A stretch of 64,000 nt of DNA from Calocera cornea HHB12733 (GCA_001632435.1 KV424027.1:43461-107460); one strand, 5' to 3'; counted from the stretch's first letter, positions 22,539 through 33,294 are shown. Program-made: numbers and translations. Notes: generated by a model not told the origin, from the letters alone.

Positions 22539-24008
22539 ATGCCTCGATCACCGCGCTCCACTGACAAGGGAACACGTAGTTCCTCCTCAACCTCAACCTC
22601 AACAACCACAACAATGTCTGCCGCAGTAGCTGGCCACTCCAACTCGTACTCTGTCCCGTGCAGGCTGCGATCTCAATCACGCGCGGAGACAGTGTTGACA
22701 CCTACTGAGCGCGTCTCTGCACCGCCCGCTGTCCAGCCTTCGGGTCGCCAGCTCACGGCGCTTGTACACATGCAGATGCTAAGAACGAGAGTGAGGAGGA
22801 TACTATTCTTTCCAGGTGCGTGTAGCAACTGTCGCGAAGGTTGCTGTCGGCTGATACCCATCTCACAGTCACGTCCGGCAGGCAGAGGAGGACATCCAAC
22901 GCTTTCTGGATGAACACTCACAAGGTACACTCAACGTGTCTCTCTCTTGGAGCGACTGCCGCTGCTTCCTGCAGACACCGATCGGAAAGAAGATCTCTGG
23001 AGACTGCTCAGGCGTCTGCCTTTCATACATTTCACCATTTGATCAGTTGATCATACGGTGTCCAAGCCTGCCAGATGAGATCGCAGCGTCGTTCTTCTCC
23101 TATTTCTACAACCACACGCCCGCCTTTGAGCCCTTTCGAGAGCATCTGTGGCACTTCGGAAATCTCGACTTACCGTTCCGAGGGAATATTTATGGAGGGA
23201 GCAAGCAGATCCCAGACATGGGAATACAAGTGAACGGAAACCGATGGCCCTCGATAGTCGTGGAAGTTGGTTCCAGCCAAAGCCGCATGGATCTGAAACG
23301 AGTACGAAACCTTTGGTTCTTCGGCAGCTGTGAGAAGAAGAATAAATCAAAGTCCTCACACAATGATAAGACAATGGAAGAGCCTGATGACAATGCCTCC
23401 AACTTGGAGAACACAACCCCACACGAGTCCGACATACATCATGGTTCTCTTGCGGCATGCAAGACGGAAGAAGACCAGTGGATGGAATGACATCAGCTGG
23501 CTTGCCAAACAGAGCAAGTGCCGACTGCGTTCACGTCGTGATTCTTGTCTATCTTGATGAGCTAAAGGATGACAATGGAAACTCACTCCGTTCAAAGGTC
23601 TGGTGTACGTCTTACCGGGGCTGCCGGACGCTTGGACTGCTTTGACTCATTGGTGCGTTAACATTCCCAAGCTCTTTCCATTTCTTGCCCTTGTTTAATG
23701 TGTGGCAGGACTTCGACTTGCACGACTCGACTAATCAGCTAGACGAACTGAGGCTGCCACTGGCCGCATTTGACAAGAATGGCATAGATACTGGCACCGA
23801 TGTGTCCATCAACCTACGAAGGGTCTATCAAAAGCTCACAGCCAGCGTCACGTTGTTCAATGAGCTGAGAGAAGAGATGGCGGATAACAAGAAGAGGGAA
23901 AGAGTGGATGAAGACGCGGAGAAGATGGAGGAGAAGAGGCGCCGGACCGCCAAGAGAGATGCAACAACAGAGGAACGTAAGCAGAGGGCACACCAAGCTA
24001 GCCAATAA
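22539..24008 (+). CDS. Putative PD-(D/E)XK nuclease-fold protein of the fungal expanded family
   Basis: A multi-exon model of 308 residues in which phase is kept at every junction: 22539-22625, 22664-22691, 22737-22815, 22869-22924, 22975-23013, 23075-23329, 23515-23597 and 23709-24008. The middle reads 'EEDIQRFLDEHSQD', 'EIAASFFSYFYNHTPAFE' and then 'IPDMGIQV', 'WPSIVVEVGSSQS' and 'VHVVILVYLDE'. The Asp, then Glu-x-Val in a hydrophobic strand, then another strand, is the core pattern of the PD-(D/E)XK-like domain in a large family of mushroom proteins of unknown role. The catalytic Lys is replaced by Val (E-V-G), so activity is doubtful. The C-terminus is a charged coiled-coil (about 100 residues). 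Weak points: intron 1 is only 38 bases, and intron 6 (23330-23514) could instead be read through as a charged linker. Confidence 0.5.
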
Positions 24009-24277
24009 TCATTTTCTGCCTGTATTCTGTTGATATTGTGCACACTGATATACGGATGACCTTGTTCTTCTTGAGTTGCTTACTGTGCAGGCTCTGGTTA
24101 CCCGTGCCGAACGCGTCGGAGTGGAGTTTGAGAGGGCGGCTGTCCTAGAGCCTGGAGCAATACAAGTAAGAAGGTCTGCCACGTCTGATGTTCTCACAGC
24201 AGTTGGGCGCTTGCTATGCAGGGCCCGCACACCCGCAGCCTCGCAGGGTTCCCTTGCCAAGTGCTCTACCAGCGACA

Positions 24278-25254
24278 ATGACAGCGACGGGCAGAATGGC
24301 GCTCCCCCCGGTGCTGTACCACGTCTTCCCCACGCCCCTCCCCTATCTCCCCACGTTAGCGCTGCAGAACAGGATACACAACTTGCAGCTCTCCCTGCGC
24401 CGCGCCGCCCTCTCCTCTACCAGCACGCCCTCCTCCACATCTCCCTCCCCAGCAGCCTCCCACCCAGACATCCTCCTCCTCCTCCAGCACCGACCCGTGT
24501 ATACCGCCGGCCGGCGCGAAGTCGAGGGCAAGGAAGCAGAAGCAGCCAAGCTGCAGCGGATGGGCGCCGACTGGGTCAAGTCGGACCGCGGCGGGCTCAC
24601 AACATACCATGGGCCGGGGCAGCTGGTAGGCTATCCGCTGGTGGATATCGGGCGGATGGGAGTGAGTCTACGCACACTACTCTTACTTCCTGCTGTCGCT
24701 ATCCGTGTAGCTGAGCGAGAGGACATTGACGAAGGCTGACCCCTGATCGGTAGCTCTCCGCCCGGTGCTTCGTCGACAGGCTCGAGTCCACCCTCCGCAC
24801 GTACCTCCTCGCCACCCACCGCATCTCCACCCTCCAGCCCTCTCCCTCCCCCGGGCTCTTCCTATCCCCACAACAAAAGATCGCCTCCCTCGGCATATCC
24901 ATCCGGCACCGCCTAACCTCACACGGCTTCTCGCTCAACGTCACCCCCGAGCCCTTAGCGTGGTTCTCCGAGATCGTTGCGTGTGGCTTGCCGGGCGTGA
25001 GCGCGGCGTGTATTACTGATGAGCTGGCTAAGGCGGGGTTTACCGGTGGGGAGTTCGCCGTCCCCGTTTCGGGGGTAGCACAGGGTGTGGCGGAGGAGTT
25101 CGGAAGGCGGTTCGGGCGGGAGATGCGTAGGCTGCAAGGAGCCGATCTGGCGGGGCTGGACGGGGGAGGGGAGATATGGGACGAGGTGCAGGGGCTGGAG
25201 ATCCTCGCGCAGAGGTTGGGCGAGTGGGAGACGGCGCCGAAGGTGGGCGTGTGA
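24278..25254 (+). CDS. LIP2: Octanoyltransferase (lipoyl(octanoyl) transferase), mitochondrial
   Basis: Transfers octanoyl from acyl carrier protein to lipoyl domains, the first step of lipoate synthesis in mitochondria. Exons are 24278-24661 and 24754-25254, giving 294 residues. The signature 'RGGLTTYHGPGQLVGYPLVD' starts at about residue 104. The acyl-transfer dyad is visible as Lys170 (QQKIASLGI) and Cys205 (IVACGLPG). A Ser/Thr/Pro stretch at 46-60 enlarges the N-terminal part. An in-frame upstream ATG at 24188 would add 30 residues with Arg and few acids (MFSQQLGACYAG...), which could serve as a mitochondrial presequence, so the longer form may be the real or an alternative product. Confidence 0.93.
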
Positions 25255-25343
25255 GTCGGTCCTTCATCAAGACGCTGAGCTTCTGGGATGCTGATGTGTG
25301 AGCTAGATATCTCGGGCCGGCGTGATGGGCCAATGTTCTCATG

Positions 25344-25625
25344 TTATTGGTTGCGATTTGTGTTTCGCACGCATGCATGCACATCTTGGTCAACCCGTTC
25401 AGAGGGGCTGTGAGGATCAGGCGTACAAGGGCTGCCAGTCTTCCGGGGGGTAGGAAGCTGGCAATACCATTCCGTATGCCCTGCGAGTATTGGTATAGAT
25501 ACAATCACGACAGTCGCCAACCCAATCATTATCACCGGCCGCAGCCAACGCTGCAGCCTGGTGATGTACATGCCAATGTAGGACAACAAACAGCCCAGAA
25601 TGAAAGTGAAATTCCAGATCTCCAT
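25344..25625 (-). CDS. Small open frame with two predicted membrane helices, uncertain
   Basis: A frame of 93 codons beginning MEIWNFTFILGCLLSYIG has two clear hydrophobic stretches (about residues 5-20 and 29-47) and then a polar tail. It starts 24 bases downstream of the stop of the LRR-like gene and on the same strand. It could be a separate small membrane protein, an alternative 3' exon of that gene, or chance. No family was recognised. Confidence 0.25.
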   Translation of the reverse strand: MEIWNFTFILGCLLSYIGMYITRLQRWLRPVIMIGLATVVIVSIPILAGHTEWYCQLPTPRKTGSPCTPDPHSPSERVDQDVHACVRNTNRNQ

Positions 25626-25648
25626 CCCCGGGCCGGCGAAGACTCTCC

Positions 25649-28600
25649 TCAGCTGAGCGCCGCGTCTACCCGCTCCCGTTTGACACGCAGCTTCCCTACC
25701 TCGCCGTCCTCCAACTCTCCCTCTTCCACCTCGCGGTTCTCTGGCGGATCCTTTTCTTCTCCCGATTCCAGCTCGTCTTCCANNNNNNNNNNNNNNNNNN
25801 NNNNNNNNNNNNNNNNNNNNNNNNNNNNNNNNNNNNNNNNNNNNNNNNNNNNNNNNNNNNNNNNNNNNNNNNNNNNNNNNNNACACCCACATCGTCGCTG
25901 TCGACCGTGACATGCAGCTCCATCCCCGCCACACCACCAAGGGAGATACTCACGGGGCGCCCGTTGCTCTTCCCGCGTGCGGAGGCCTCTACGTGTGCGC
26001 GTTTGCGAGGTCTTTCATTGTCAGCATTGTCGGACAGGTCTTCGCCGGAGGGAGAGTCATCCCGCTTGCGTTTGTTCGAGCTCTCGGGCGTCGAAGGCTC
26101 TAGATGCGCGCGCTTGCGGGGCCTCTCCTTATCCTCTCCATGAGCAGGAGAGTCATCCCGCCTGCGCTTGTTCGTTACCGCCCCTAGCACGTCCAAGCTG
26201 GGCCGGACCAGAGGAGGGAGGAAGACATCGCCATTGGCTGCGCGATGCCCCGGTGGCAAGGCGTTTTACCCGGCTGGCAGGGACGTGCTCCGCGCTTTCG
26301 TCATCTGAATCAGGGGTGCGAGCGCGCTTCTTACCATTGCCCTCGGTTGCAGGAGACGGTATGGGCATTGAGTGTTCGTCGACAACGTCGAATGTTGGGG
26401 TACGGTCGTCAATATTGACGTCCCCAGCAGGGACAGTCCTTTCGGTAGGCAGGGTATCTTCCTCAGCAGGCGGCGCCACGATCACAGCCCCTCTGCTCTG
26501 CTCCTCCAGCACCTGCCTCAGTGTCGGCACGCCCTTCTTCAGCATCTCGAACTCGCTGAGCTTGAGCGCCCTCCCCGGCGCCATAATCTCCTGCTGCATC
26601 CCTCCCATATTAATGCGCGCATTGGGCCAGTGTGCGCGACACCAGCGCACGAGCTCGTAGCGCGGCTTGTCGAACCTGCAGTGGGCCGTCAGGTCGATCT
26701 TCTCCAACGCGAGGCTGCTGGGCTCCTCGGGCAGGTCGGAGAGGTCGGTAAGCTGGTTCCGGGCGTTGAAGTCGACGCGCACGTGCTTGAGGTCCCGGCA
26801 CTGTTGGCTGAATGCGACCAGGTCGGAGAGGTTGATGTCCGGCACGTCGCTGTCGGCCTGCTCGAGCACGCGGAAGCCCGGCTCGAGCGGTGGGAGGTTC
26901 CAATAGTTGATATCCCACCGCTCGAGCGTGGAATGCCGTTTGTACTCGGCTCTGTACGCCTCTCTGCGGGCTGCGTACGCCGCATCTGGCTCGTTGTGCG
27001 CCTGCCGAGCGAGCCAATGATTCATCTCCCACAGCCTGGAGGCGACCACTCTCTGCCGTGCAATCAGCCCAATCTCACTCACCCGGCAAAGAAAGATGAC
27101 GCACCGGATGCCCGATCTCTATCGGCCCGCGCGGAGGGTCCACGACCTCCCCGTACCTCCTCTGTTTCTCCCCCTTGTCATGCTCCGCCTCGACAGTCCT
27201 CATTGCGTAGTCCTCCGCGTCCCTCCGCCCCTGGAGGGACGCCTCCCTAATCCTCTCCTGCTCCCTGACGACCCTTTCGGGCAGCTTCTCCCCATGTCCC
27301 CTCCGCTCATTCACATTCAGCAGAAAGCTCTCCAGCCCCTTCCAGCACTGGCCGAGCAGCCGCAGGTCCAGCGGTTGGAAGACAAAGTCGAGCGACGCGT
27401 CCAGCTGGAGCGGTAACTCCCTCATCCCCTCGCATCGCAGCACCCCGCCTAGCGCACACCAGTGGAAGGGCAGATCGTACTTCTCCCCCTGGGGCGGGGT
27501 GAGTGCGGCAGCCACGACGTCGTATGCCTTCTCCAGCTCCGCCAGCGCAGGCGTCCTCCGATTCCAGATAAGCAGCTGCACGGTCTCCGCCGCGAGCTCC
27601 TGCAGGCGATCGATCTTCTCCCCCACGTCGCCCTCGCCCTCCATCCCCCGGATAACGGAGTTCGGTAGTACCTCCTGCCCCCGGAAGACGTTCGCGAGCA
27701 CCATGAACCGTTGAAGGTGGATCATCTTGACGATCCCGAACATGCGCCTGCTGGCCGCCTGGTTCCTGGGCTCAGCGAGCGCCTCCGCTCCCTGCGTGCA
27801 GAACCTATCCTTCTCCTCCTTGCCAAGGCACCAGGCAACCGCCACGCCCGGGGGGGCGAGGGCGAGCCACCCCTGCGTCTGAAGCTCGGCGACGAGCGCG
27901 CGCCAGCCGAGGCGCTCCCCACCCGCTCGTGCTCCGACAGCGCGTGCTGCCACACCAGCAGGGCGAGGCCGTGTAGCACCCAGCGCTCTTTCTGCCGCTC
28001 CCAGGTCTCGCCCGGGTAAGAGGGGAAGGGGGCTCGCGAGGCGGGACGGGGAGCGAGGGGAGGAGCGGGATCCACATGTGCGGCGGGGGCGGCCGGGCTG
28101 TGCGGTCGTCGTCCTCCCCCGGCGCGGGGAAAGGGAAGGGCATGGGCGCGTCCAGTGTGTCCCGTGCGAGGAACAGCCGGACTTTCTGAAGCTTCGGGAA
28201 GCGCGAGAGAGCGGGTGAACACGTGTACATCCGAGGCGCGGCTGATGGACGTCTGGAGCGTCGCCTCCTCCAGGTCGGGGCGAGTCCAACCGGTATAGGA
28301 GTAACAGCATCGCCTGCACGGGAATCTCTAGATGCACTGTTTTCAGCTTGGGGAAGAACGTTTCCGCCTGCAGCTCCAGCCCCTCGGGGAGCGGAGGGCC
28401 ATCCCGCCTCTCGCCGCTAGGAGCAGGAGCAGTACCCATGCACCACCGGAGTTCCTCGAGCTCACTACGTCCCGCCGCGCAGATCACCCCCATGCAGGGG
28501 CGGAGCACGGGCCGTCGAGATGGAAGCTCCGCAGCGCTTTCGCGTCCGGGCTCTGGAGCGCCTCTTGCAAGTGCTGGAGTGCGCGGGGGTGATCCAGCTG

Positions 28601-29110
28601 CGCGCCTGAGAGGGAGAGGGCGCGCAGCTGCGGGTGGGAGACGAGGAACGGACCGAGGGAGACGGCGAACGATTCTGCTCTGGCGGGCGTGATGCGCCGG
28701 CCTATGCTCACCCGGAGCACCTCTAGCCCGGCGGGCGCCCACTCGTCCAGGTAGCGGAGGATCCGTCCCCGATCGCATGGAATACGAGCGTCTTGAGGTT
28801 CGGCGCCCAGCTGAATGGCCTGGTGAGGGCGGGGGAGGGGGAGGGGGTGCGGGAGAGCAGATGCTGGAGGGTGGGGGACGGGGATGGCGATGGGGACGGG
28901 GAGAGCGGGCGCTGGAGAGAAAGGATCTGCAGGGAGACGGGTCGACGCGCAGTGGGTGGGTGCAGGAGCGGGAGGACTCGACGATGTGGACGGTATGCAC
29001 TGGGCTGAGCGCGTGCAGGAGGGAGAGGAGGGCGCGGTGCGGATGGGTCGGGTGCGTTGGGAAGCGCCACTGGTAATAGGACCAGAGATAGTCAGCGTCA
29101 GCACCTGGGG
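25649..29110 (-). CDS. LRR-like protein with charged C-terminal repeats; frame broken in several places
   Basis: A long minus-strand gene whose coding signal moves between frames. LRR-like phrases are APNLKTLVF, GLEVLRVSIG, LRALSLSGAQLD, LEELRWCMG, LKTVHLE and LQKVRLFLA, followed by a helical domain (about 27860-27110) and, past an intron 27053-27104, a second repeat-like part to about 26600. The C-terminus has two copies of 'NKR(R/K)RDDSP..GED...ERPRKRAH', then an acidic tail ending at TGA 25649-25651. One frame change (about 28186-28230) is explained by a 43-base intron. Others (about 26265, 27920, 28030 and 28780) have no usable GT-AG pair and sit in homopolymer-rich sequence. A 100-base N gap (25783-25882) interrupts the C-terminal part. 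The 5' end is unresolved. F-box/LRR kinship is plausible but no F-box was seen. Confidence 0.5.
25783..25882. other. Assembly gap (100 N)
   Basis: Exactly 100 undetermined bases, a standard filler length, located inside the C-terminal coding part of the LRR-like gene. Both sides carry coding sequence on the minus strand. Confidence 0.99.
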
Positions 29111-29303
29111 TACTTACTACTAAGGAGGGTTGCTGGCCAAGTGATCCCGCGTGAGCTGGAGCGGGCGGTTTGCGTCCGTGAAGGGTGGGCGGCGCGTTGA
29201 GCGCGTTAGTCGGATGTGTGCATACCGTTGCCACCGTCCTTGCTCGCACACCCCAAAGGCTCCCCCGTCCTGACGCTGCTGTGTTGACCCGCTCTCACAC
29301 ACG
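29111..29303. promoter_or_regulatory. Divergent promoter region between the LRR-like gene and SEH1
   Basis: Short region between genes pointing away from each other. The 5' exon of the LRR-like gene may extend into it. No TATA element was identified. Confidence 0.35.
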
Positions 29304-30863
29304 ATGCTGCAGTCCGCGCTGCTGCCGACGTCGCTCTTCCAGGACGTCATCACCGACCTCTCATACTCGTACTACGGCACCTCCCTCGCCGTCGCAAGCG
29401 CAGACCACCGCGTCCGCATCTTCTCCCTCGCCCCCTCCCACCCGCACCACGCCAACGGCACCTCCTCGGCAGACCACAGCAACCACCCCCACTCCCGCGA
29501 CCGGGACGGCAACGTGGGCTCCTCAGGCGGCTGGGAGCTCGACGACGAGTTCAAAGCGCACGACGCGCCCCTCACCCGCATATGCTTCGCCCACCCGGCC
29601 TACGGCCCCCTGCTAGCAACAGCAGCGTTCGACCGCACAGTCAAGATCTGGGAGGACGTCCCCTCGCGCGCGGCCAACTCGCAGCGCACGCGCTGGGTCG
29701 AGCGCAAGGTCCTGCCCGACCTCGGCGCATCACAGCGCAGTTTGGAGTTCGCCCCGGAGGCGCTGGGGCTCAAGCTCGCCGGTGTGGGTGCAGACGGGTG
29801 GGTCAGGATATGGGAGTGCTTGGACCTGCCGTCGCTCACCAGCTGGGAGGTCAAGGAGGAGCTGGACATGCACTCCCTGCTCGGCGCGCCCGGCAGCGGG
29901 GGGGTGACCCCCAGTGCGGAGAAGGAGGTGCAGATGCCCGCGCCTGGGCAGGTGGGGCGGGCGGCGCTCGAGCTCCGGGGTGAGGGGGGCAGGGCGGGAG
30001 CGGGGCCAGGGGCAGGGTACGCCAGGGGAGAGAAGGAGACGGACGTGGGGTGGTCCGTTGCGTGGTGCGCTGAGAGGTGGTGGGGGGATGTCTTGGCGGT
30101 GTGCTGTGGGCAGGCGGGGTGTGTGAAGGTGCGTTCACCGTCTATCTCCCTTGCCTTGGCTTCCCATTTCCAGTCTCTACTTGTGCCATGGCTGGCTGCG
30201 ACGCCCTTTGTACTCTAGGTCGGTGCTGACCCCCCTACGCAGATAATGCAATTCCCCGGGGGCACTTCACGCCCCATAACACTCGCGACGCTGCACCCTC
30301 CGACCCCCACCTCCCCCAGCGTGCCCCCAACGCTCCCAACGCTCACCTCCCTCCCCCCGCCCGCCACACGCAGGCGCCATCACTCTCCCTCCTCGCACTC
30401 GCCCCTCCCCGACCCCAGCTCGCACTCCCCCCTGCCCCCCGCACCAGAGGTCGTCCCCCTCACGAGCGTCGCCTGGGCGCCCGCGTGCGGGAGGAGCTTC
30501 CACCTCCTCGCCGCGGGCTCAGAGGCGGGCGGCGTCTACCTCTGGCGCGTCACCCCCCGCTCCCAGTCCTACCCGGGCACCGCCCCACCCGAAGAGGAGA
30601 ATGCCTGGCAGGCCGGCGTCGAGCTCGTCGGCGACTTCCCCTCCGACGCCGCCGAGGGCGGCAGGCCCGTCGGGCGCGTCCAGTTCAACCCGACCGGGAC
30701 GATCCTGAGCAGTGCGGGGGACGACGGGCGGGTCAGGCTGTGGAAGGCGAGCTTTACGGGTGTTTGGAGGGCAATGGGGTCAGTGTTCGCTACGCCGGGT
30801 GGAGAGGAGGAGGACGGAGAGGCGATGGAGGAGGACGATGGGGGGGAAGGGTATGAGAGCTAG
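29304..30863 (+). CDS. SEH1: Nucleoporin SEH1 (WD40 repeat protein)
   Basis: WD40 propeller subunit of the Nup84/Nup107 Y-complex, also part of the SEACAT/GATOR2 complex upstream of TORC1; 481 residues. Exons are 29304-30128 and 30243-30863. The N-terminus 'DVITDLSYSYYGTSLAVASADHRVRIF' is the first blade of the Sec13/Seh1 type. Further blades end in 'DRTVKIWE', 'DGWVRIWE', 'GGVYLWRV' and 'DGRVRLWKASFTGVWR'; the last is typical of Seh1. Low-complexity insertions (His/Asn/Ser at about 50-70, Pro/Ser/Thr at about 290-340) lengthen it relative to yeast Seh1 (349 residues). The C-terminus is acidic. The intron uses a GTGCGT donor. Confidence 0.9.
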
Positions 30864-31330
30864 GGACGCCTGGTGCTGAGAACCGAGGGCGTTGGGCAGG
30901 GGTGGTTGATATAGTGTGCGAAGCCTAATTCATGCTGTTGTGGCGCGAATGCTTCCTGCCAACGCAGTTCACGATGCGCGCAATGTCCGCGTTCTCATGC
31001 GTATACAGTACGCCCCGGCACACTTACTCGTACTGTGCCATCCCGGCCCCTGCTAGTACCCTTTCTGCGAACCGCTCAACGGGGAACACGCATCACGCGC
31101 ATCCTATCTCGCGTTCTTACGTTCACATCAATGACCAGCTTTTCAGCTTCCCAGCGCGTAACAAGGGGGTCGCCGGGGCTGGGATTGAGGATGAGAATGA
31201 AAAAATGCATGCATCATAGCGCATACAACCCGGCATCGCGGGACATGCTACTGCCCTCTACACGACTGGTACGCAACCTCGGCCTGCTCCCAGCTCCGGA
31301 GCAGCCAACTCCCAGACCACCATAGTGCGT
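30864..31330. other. Intergenic region between convergent genes
   Basis: About 470 bases between the stops of SEH1 and uS14, which converge. Nothing coding was seen; it holds both 3' ends. Confidence 0.6.
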
Positions 31331-31637
31331 TTATCGGTTCTACACAACAGCATATGAGCTTGTGCTCTCACAGGAAAGGAGAGGAGGGGGAAAGCGGCGC
31401 ACCTTGACAAACCCGATATCCTTCGACTTCTCCCTGAAGCACTGGCGGCAGATCTCCAGGCCGTACTTGCGGATCAGACCGGCTTGGTGGGCGCATACGC
31501 GGCTGTACGGAGGGACAAGATGTTAGCCTGTCTGTGTACGGTGGTGCGAGGAGAGAAGGGAGACGGTGGACGCACCACTGACGCGAGCCCTTGCCGTACT
31601 TGCGCGGGCGGGAGAACCAGACAGAGTCGTGCGTCAT
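31331..31637 (-). CDS. RPS29: 40S ribosomal protein uS14 (S29)
   Basis: Cytosolic small-subunit protein of 56 residues, the usual eukaryotic length. Exons (minus) are 31637-31576, 31502-31403 and 31339-31331. It reads [20 protein letters not shown], then C-R-V-C, '[14 protein letters not shown]', C-R-Q-C and '[12 protein letters not shown]' ending NR. The two CxxC pairs form the zinc ribbon and are intact; the first pair is built across intron 1. The last exon is only 9 nt (Asn-Arg-stop), joined by a 63-base intron after VK. Intron 1 has a GTGCGT donor and intron 2 GTGCGC. Confidence 0.95.
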
Positions 31638-32087
31638 TTTGTTGCTGGATCGCTGCGCACCAACAGAACGGAATCTGGGTCAGCACCTGACCGGTTGCGG
31701 TTGCCAGAGCAAGGGTGGGGCAAGACGCACCTTTTTGTGGAGGGAGGACGGCGAGCTGGGAGGAGCGGACGATGAGCTCTGGCACGGTGTAGGGAGGCGA
31801 GGGGACGGAAGCGGATTGAGCCGCAGGAGGGTGGTGCTGTACAGTTTTGAGGCAGCTTATGTCCGCAGGCTTAACGCCGTGAGCGCTTCCGACGAGCTGT
31901 ACGGGGCTTGGCACGGAGCAAGCCCGTCTTTGTGCGAATGCTTGTCTCTTGCACTGATGCCAGATCATTACAACGTGTTAGTTTGTGCATATGATCTGCA
32001 TCTGTCCTGGCTCCGACTGTCCTTCTGTCTACCAGTATTGATACGTATGTAGCGGCACGTTTCCTGGATCGGCACAGAGAGTTGCAC

Positions 32088-32551
32088 TTAGCCGTCATAC
32101 TCGTTCGCCGGGGCACACTCGAAACCAAGTAGATCATCGAGAAAGAATTGAGCATAGCACACGAGGTAGATTTTGGGAAGGAAGCTGCATTGGCGCTGGT
32201 CTGGTAGTTTCATGTTGCAGGAGACACCGGCGGATGACTCACGCAGGACAATCATGAAAAGTATTCGTCTGGCAGTACACGGCAACCAGTCCTTCTACGT
32301 CTTCCAAAGTTTTCCCAGCCATATCACGCACCTCAAGAAGAGCATCCATCACGAGGTTATCGTTTGGGTCCCCGAAATGATCACAGCACACAGCTGCAAT
32401 GTAGTGAGCAGACTTGGTCGAGCACTGGAAGGGGTAATCTACCATTGCGAAGGTCCCCGTGACATCGAGAGTTCAGGTCGTTTTGACGAACTATCAACGC
32501 CAGGGCCGGAACCACCAGGGGCACTAATGCAAGGATAGACAGAGTCTGCAT
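32088..32551 (-). pseudogene. Possible remnant of a small secreted cysteine-containing protein gene
   Basis: On the minus strand, an ATG at 32551 starts MQTLSILALVPLVVPALAL, a convincing signal peptide. That frame soon stops. A second frame carries 'DYPFQCSTKSAHYIAAVCCD' and runs on through 'MDALLEVRDMAGKTLEDVEG' to about 32240. A third, after a GTGAGT..CTACCAG intron-like segment, encodes 'CSFLPKIYLVCYAQFFLDD' and ends at TAA 32088. No phase-consistent splice joins the signal peptide to the Cys-rich part, so the gene is either decayed or has a structure I could not resolve. No family was recognised. Confidence 0.25.
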
Positions 32552-32783
32552 TGCCTGGGCTGATGAGTGTAGCGGTCGGCCCTGAACTTGGAGGCCAATG
32601 GATGGAGCGGACAGTGTTGGATTGGGTTGAACGGGACATAGCTGCGCTCTTCAGATAGTTGTTGAGCTTGTCTGAGCGGAACAGCTATCGAAGATGAATT
32701 GCTTTGAGAAAAGCAAGAGACTAGGAGGCTATGTGGAAGGAATCGGCCTGCTCAGATCATTCGACAATTGTCTACAGCAATAC

Positions 32784-32805
32784 GGCGTTCTCGCATCCGA
32801 AACGG
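32784..32805 (+). repeat. Inverted repeat arm A (22 bp)
   Basis: GGCGTTCTCGCATCCGAAAC plus GG, perfectly complementary to 33295-33316. The similarity continues at protein level: read outward from each arm, the frames encode 'SGN.T.RFGCENA', on the minus strand here and on the plus strand at the other arm. Confidence 0.7.
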
Positions 32806-33294
32806 AATGTGCTATTTCCGCTGCTGTCCCGGAGAGGGGACTCAGGACCATCGTGCTTGCAACCTAGGAATGTATCCCCCAGAGAATACAAGCAGGTGAG
32901 GCGTCCAAGTGCAAGTCCTGCAAGCGCGGCGAACGAGAAAGATCCCAGATCGGCCAGAAGAGGAGCGGCATACGACCGCATGTTCTTTCTCCCTTTCTAC
33001 CTCCAGCGCTTGCCTCGGTACCCTACGCGGTTCCCGATCCGCGCCATACGAATTCTGCCATCTTCTCCCTCATCTCAGGCGTGGTTGACTGTCCGGCCTC
33101 GGGATGCAGGAAGACCTCCTCGACCCCGAACAACTTCAGCTGATCAATCCCGCTCCTTTCCTGGCCGATCTGCCACCTCCCTCCTCTCTGCGCTTGCAGA
33201 TCTTCCAATTCAACGCTACTGTAAACCTGATTGTATTCTTTGGTGGATGCTCCTCTGGTATCCCTTCAGGAGACGAAAGTGGTAATGTGACGGC

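Noticed and set aside
28777..29123. Gly/Arg-rich plus-strand frames
   Set aside because: Antisense to the LRR-like gene and made of simple GC-rich repeats.
32173..32538. Plus-strand frame of about 120 codons in the gene-poor region
   Set aside because: It overlaps the minus-strand frames that show a signal peptide and Cys-rich coding character, and its composition is not protein-like.
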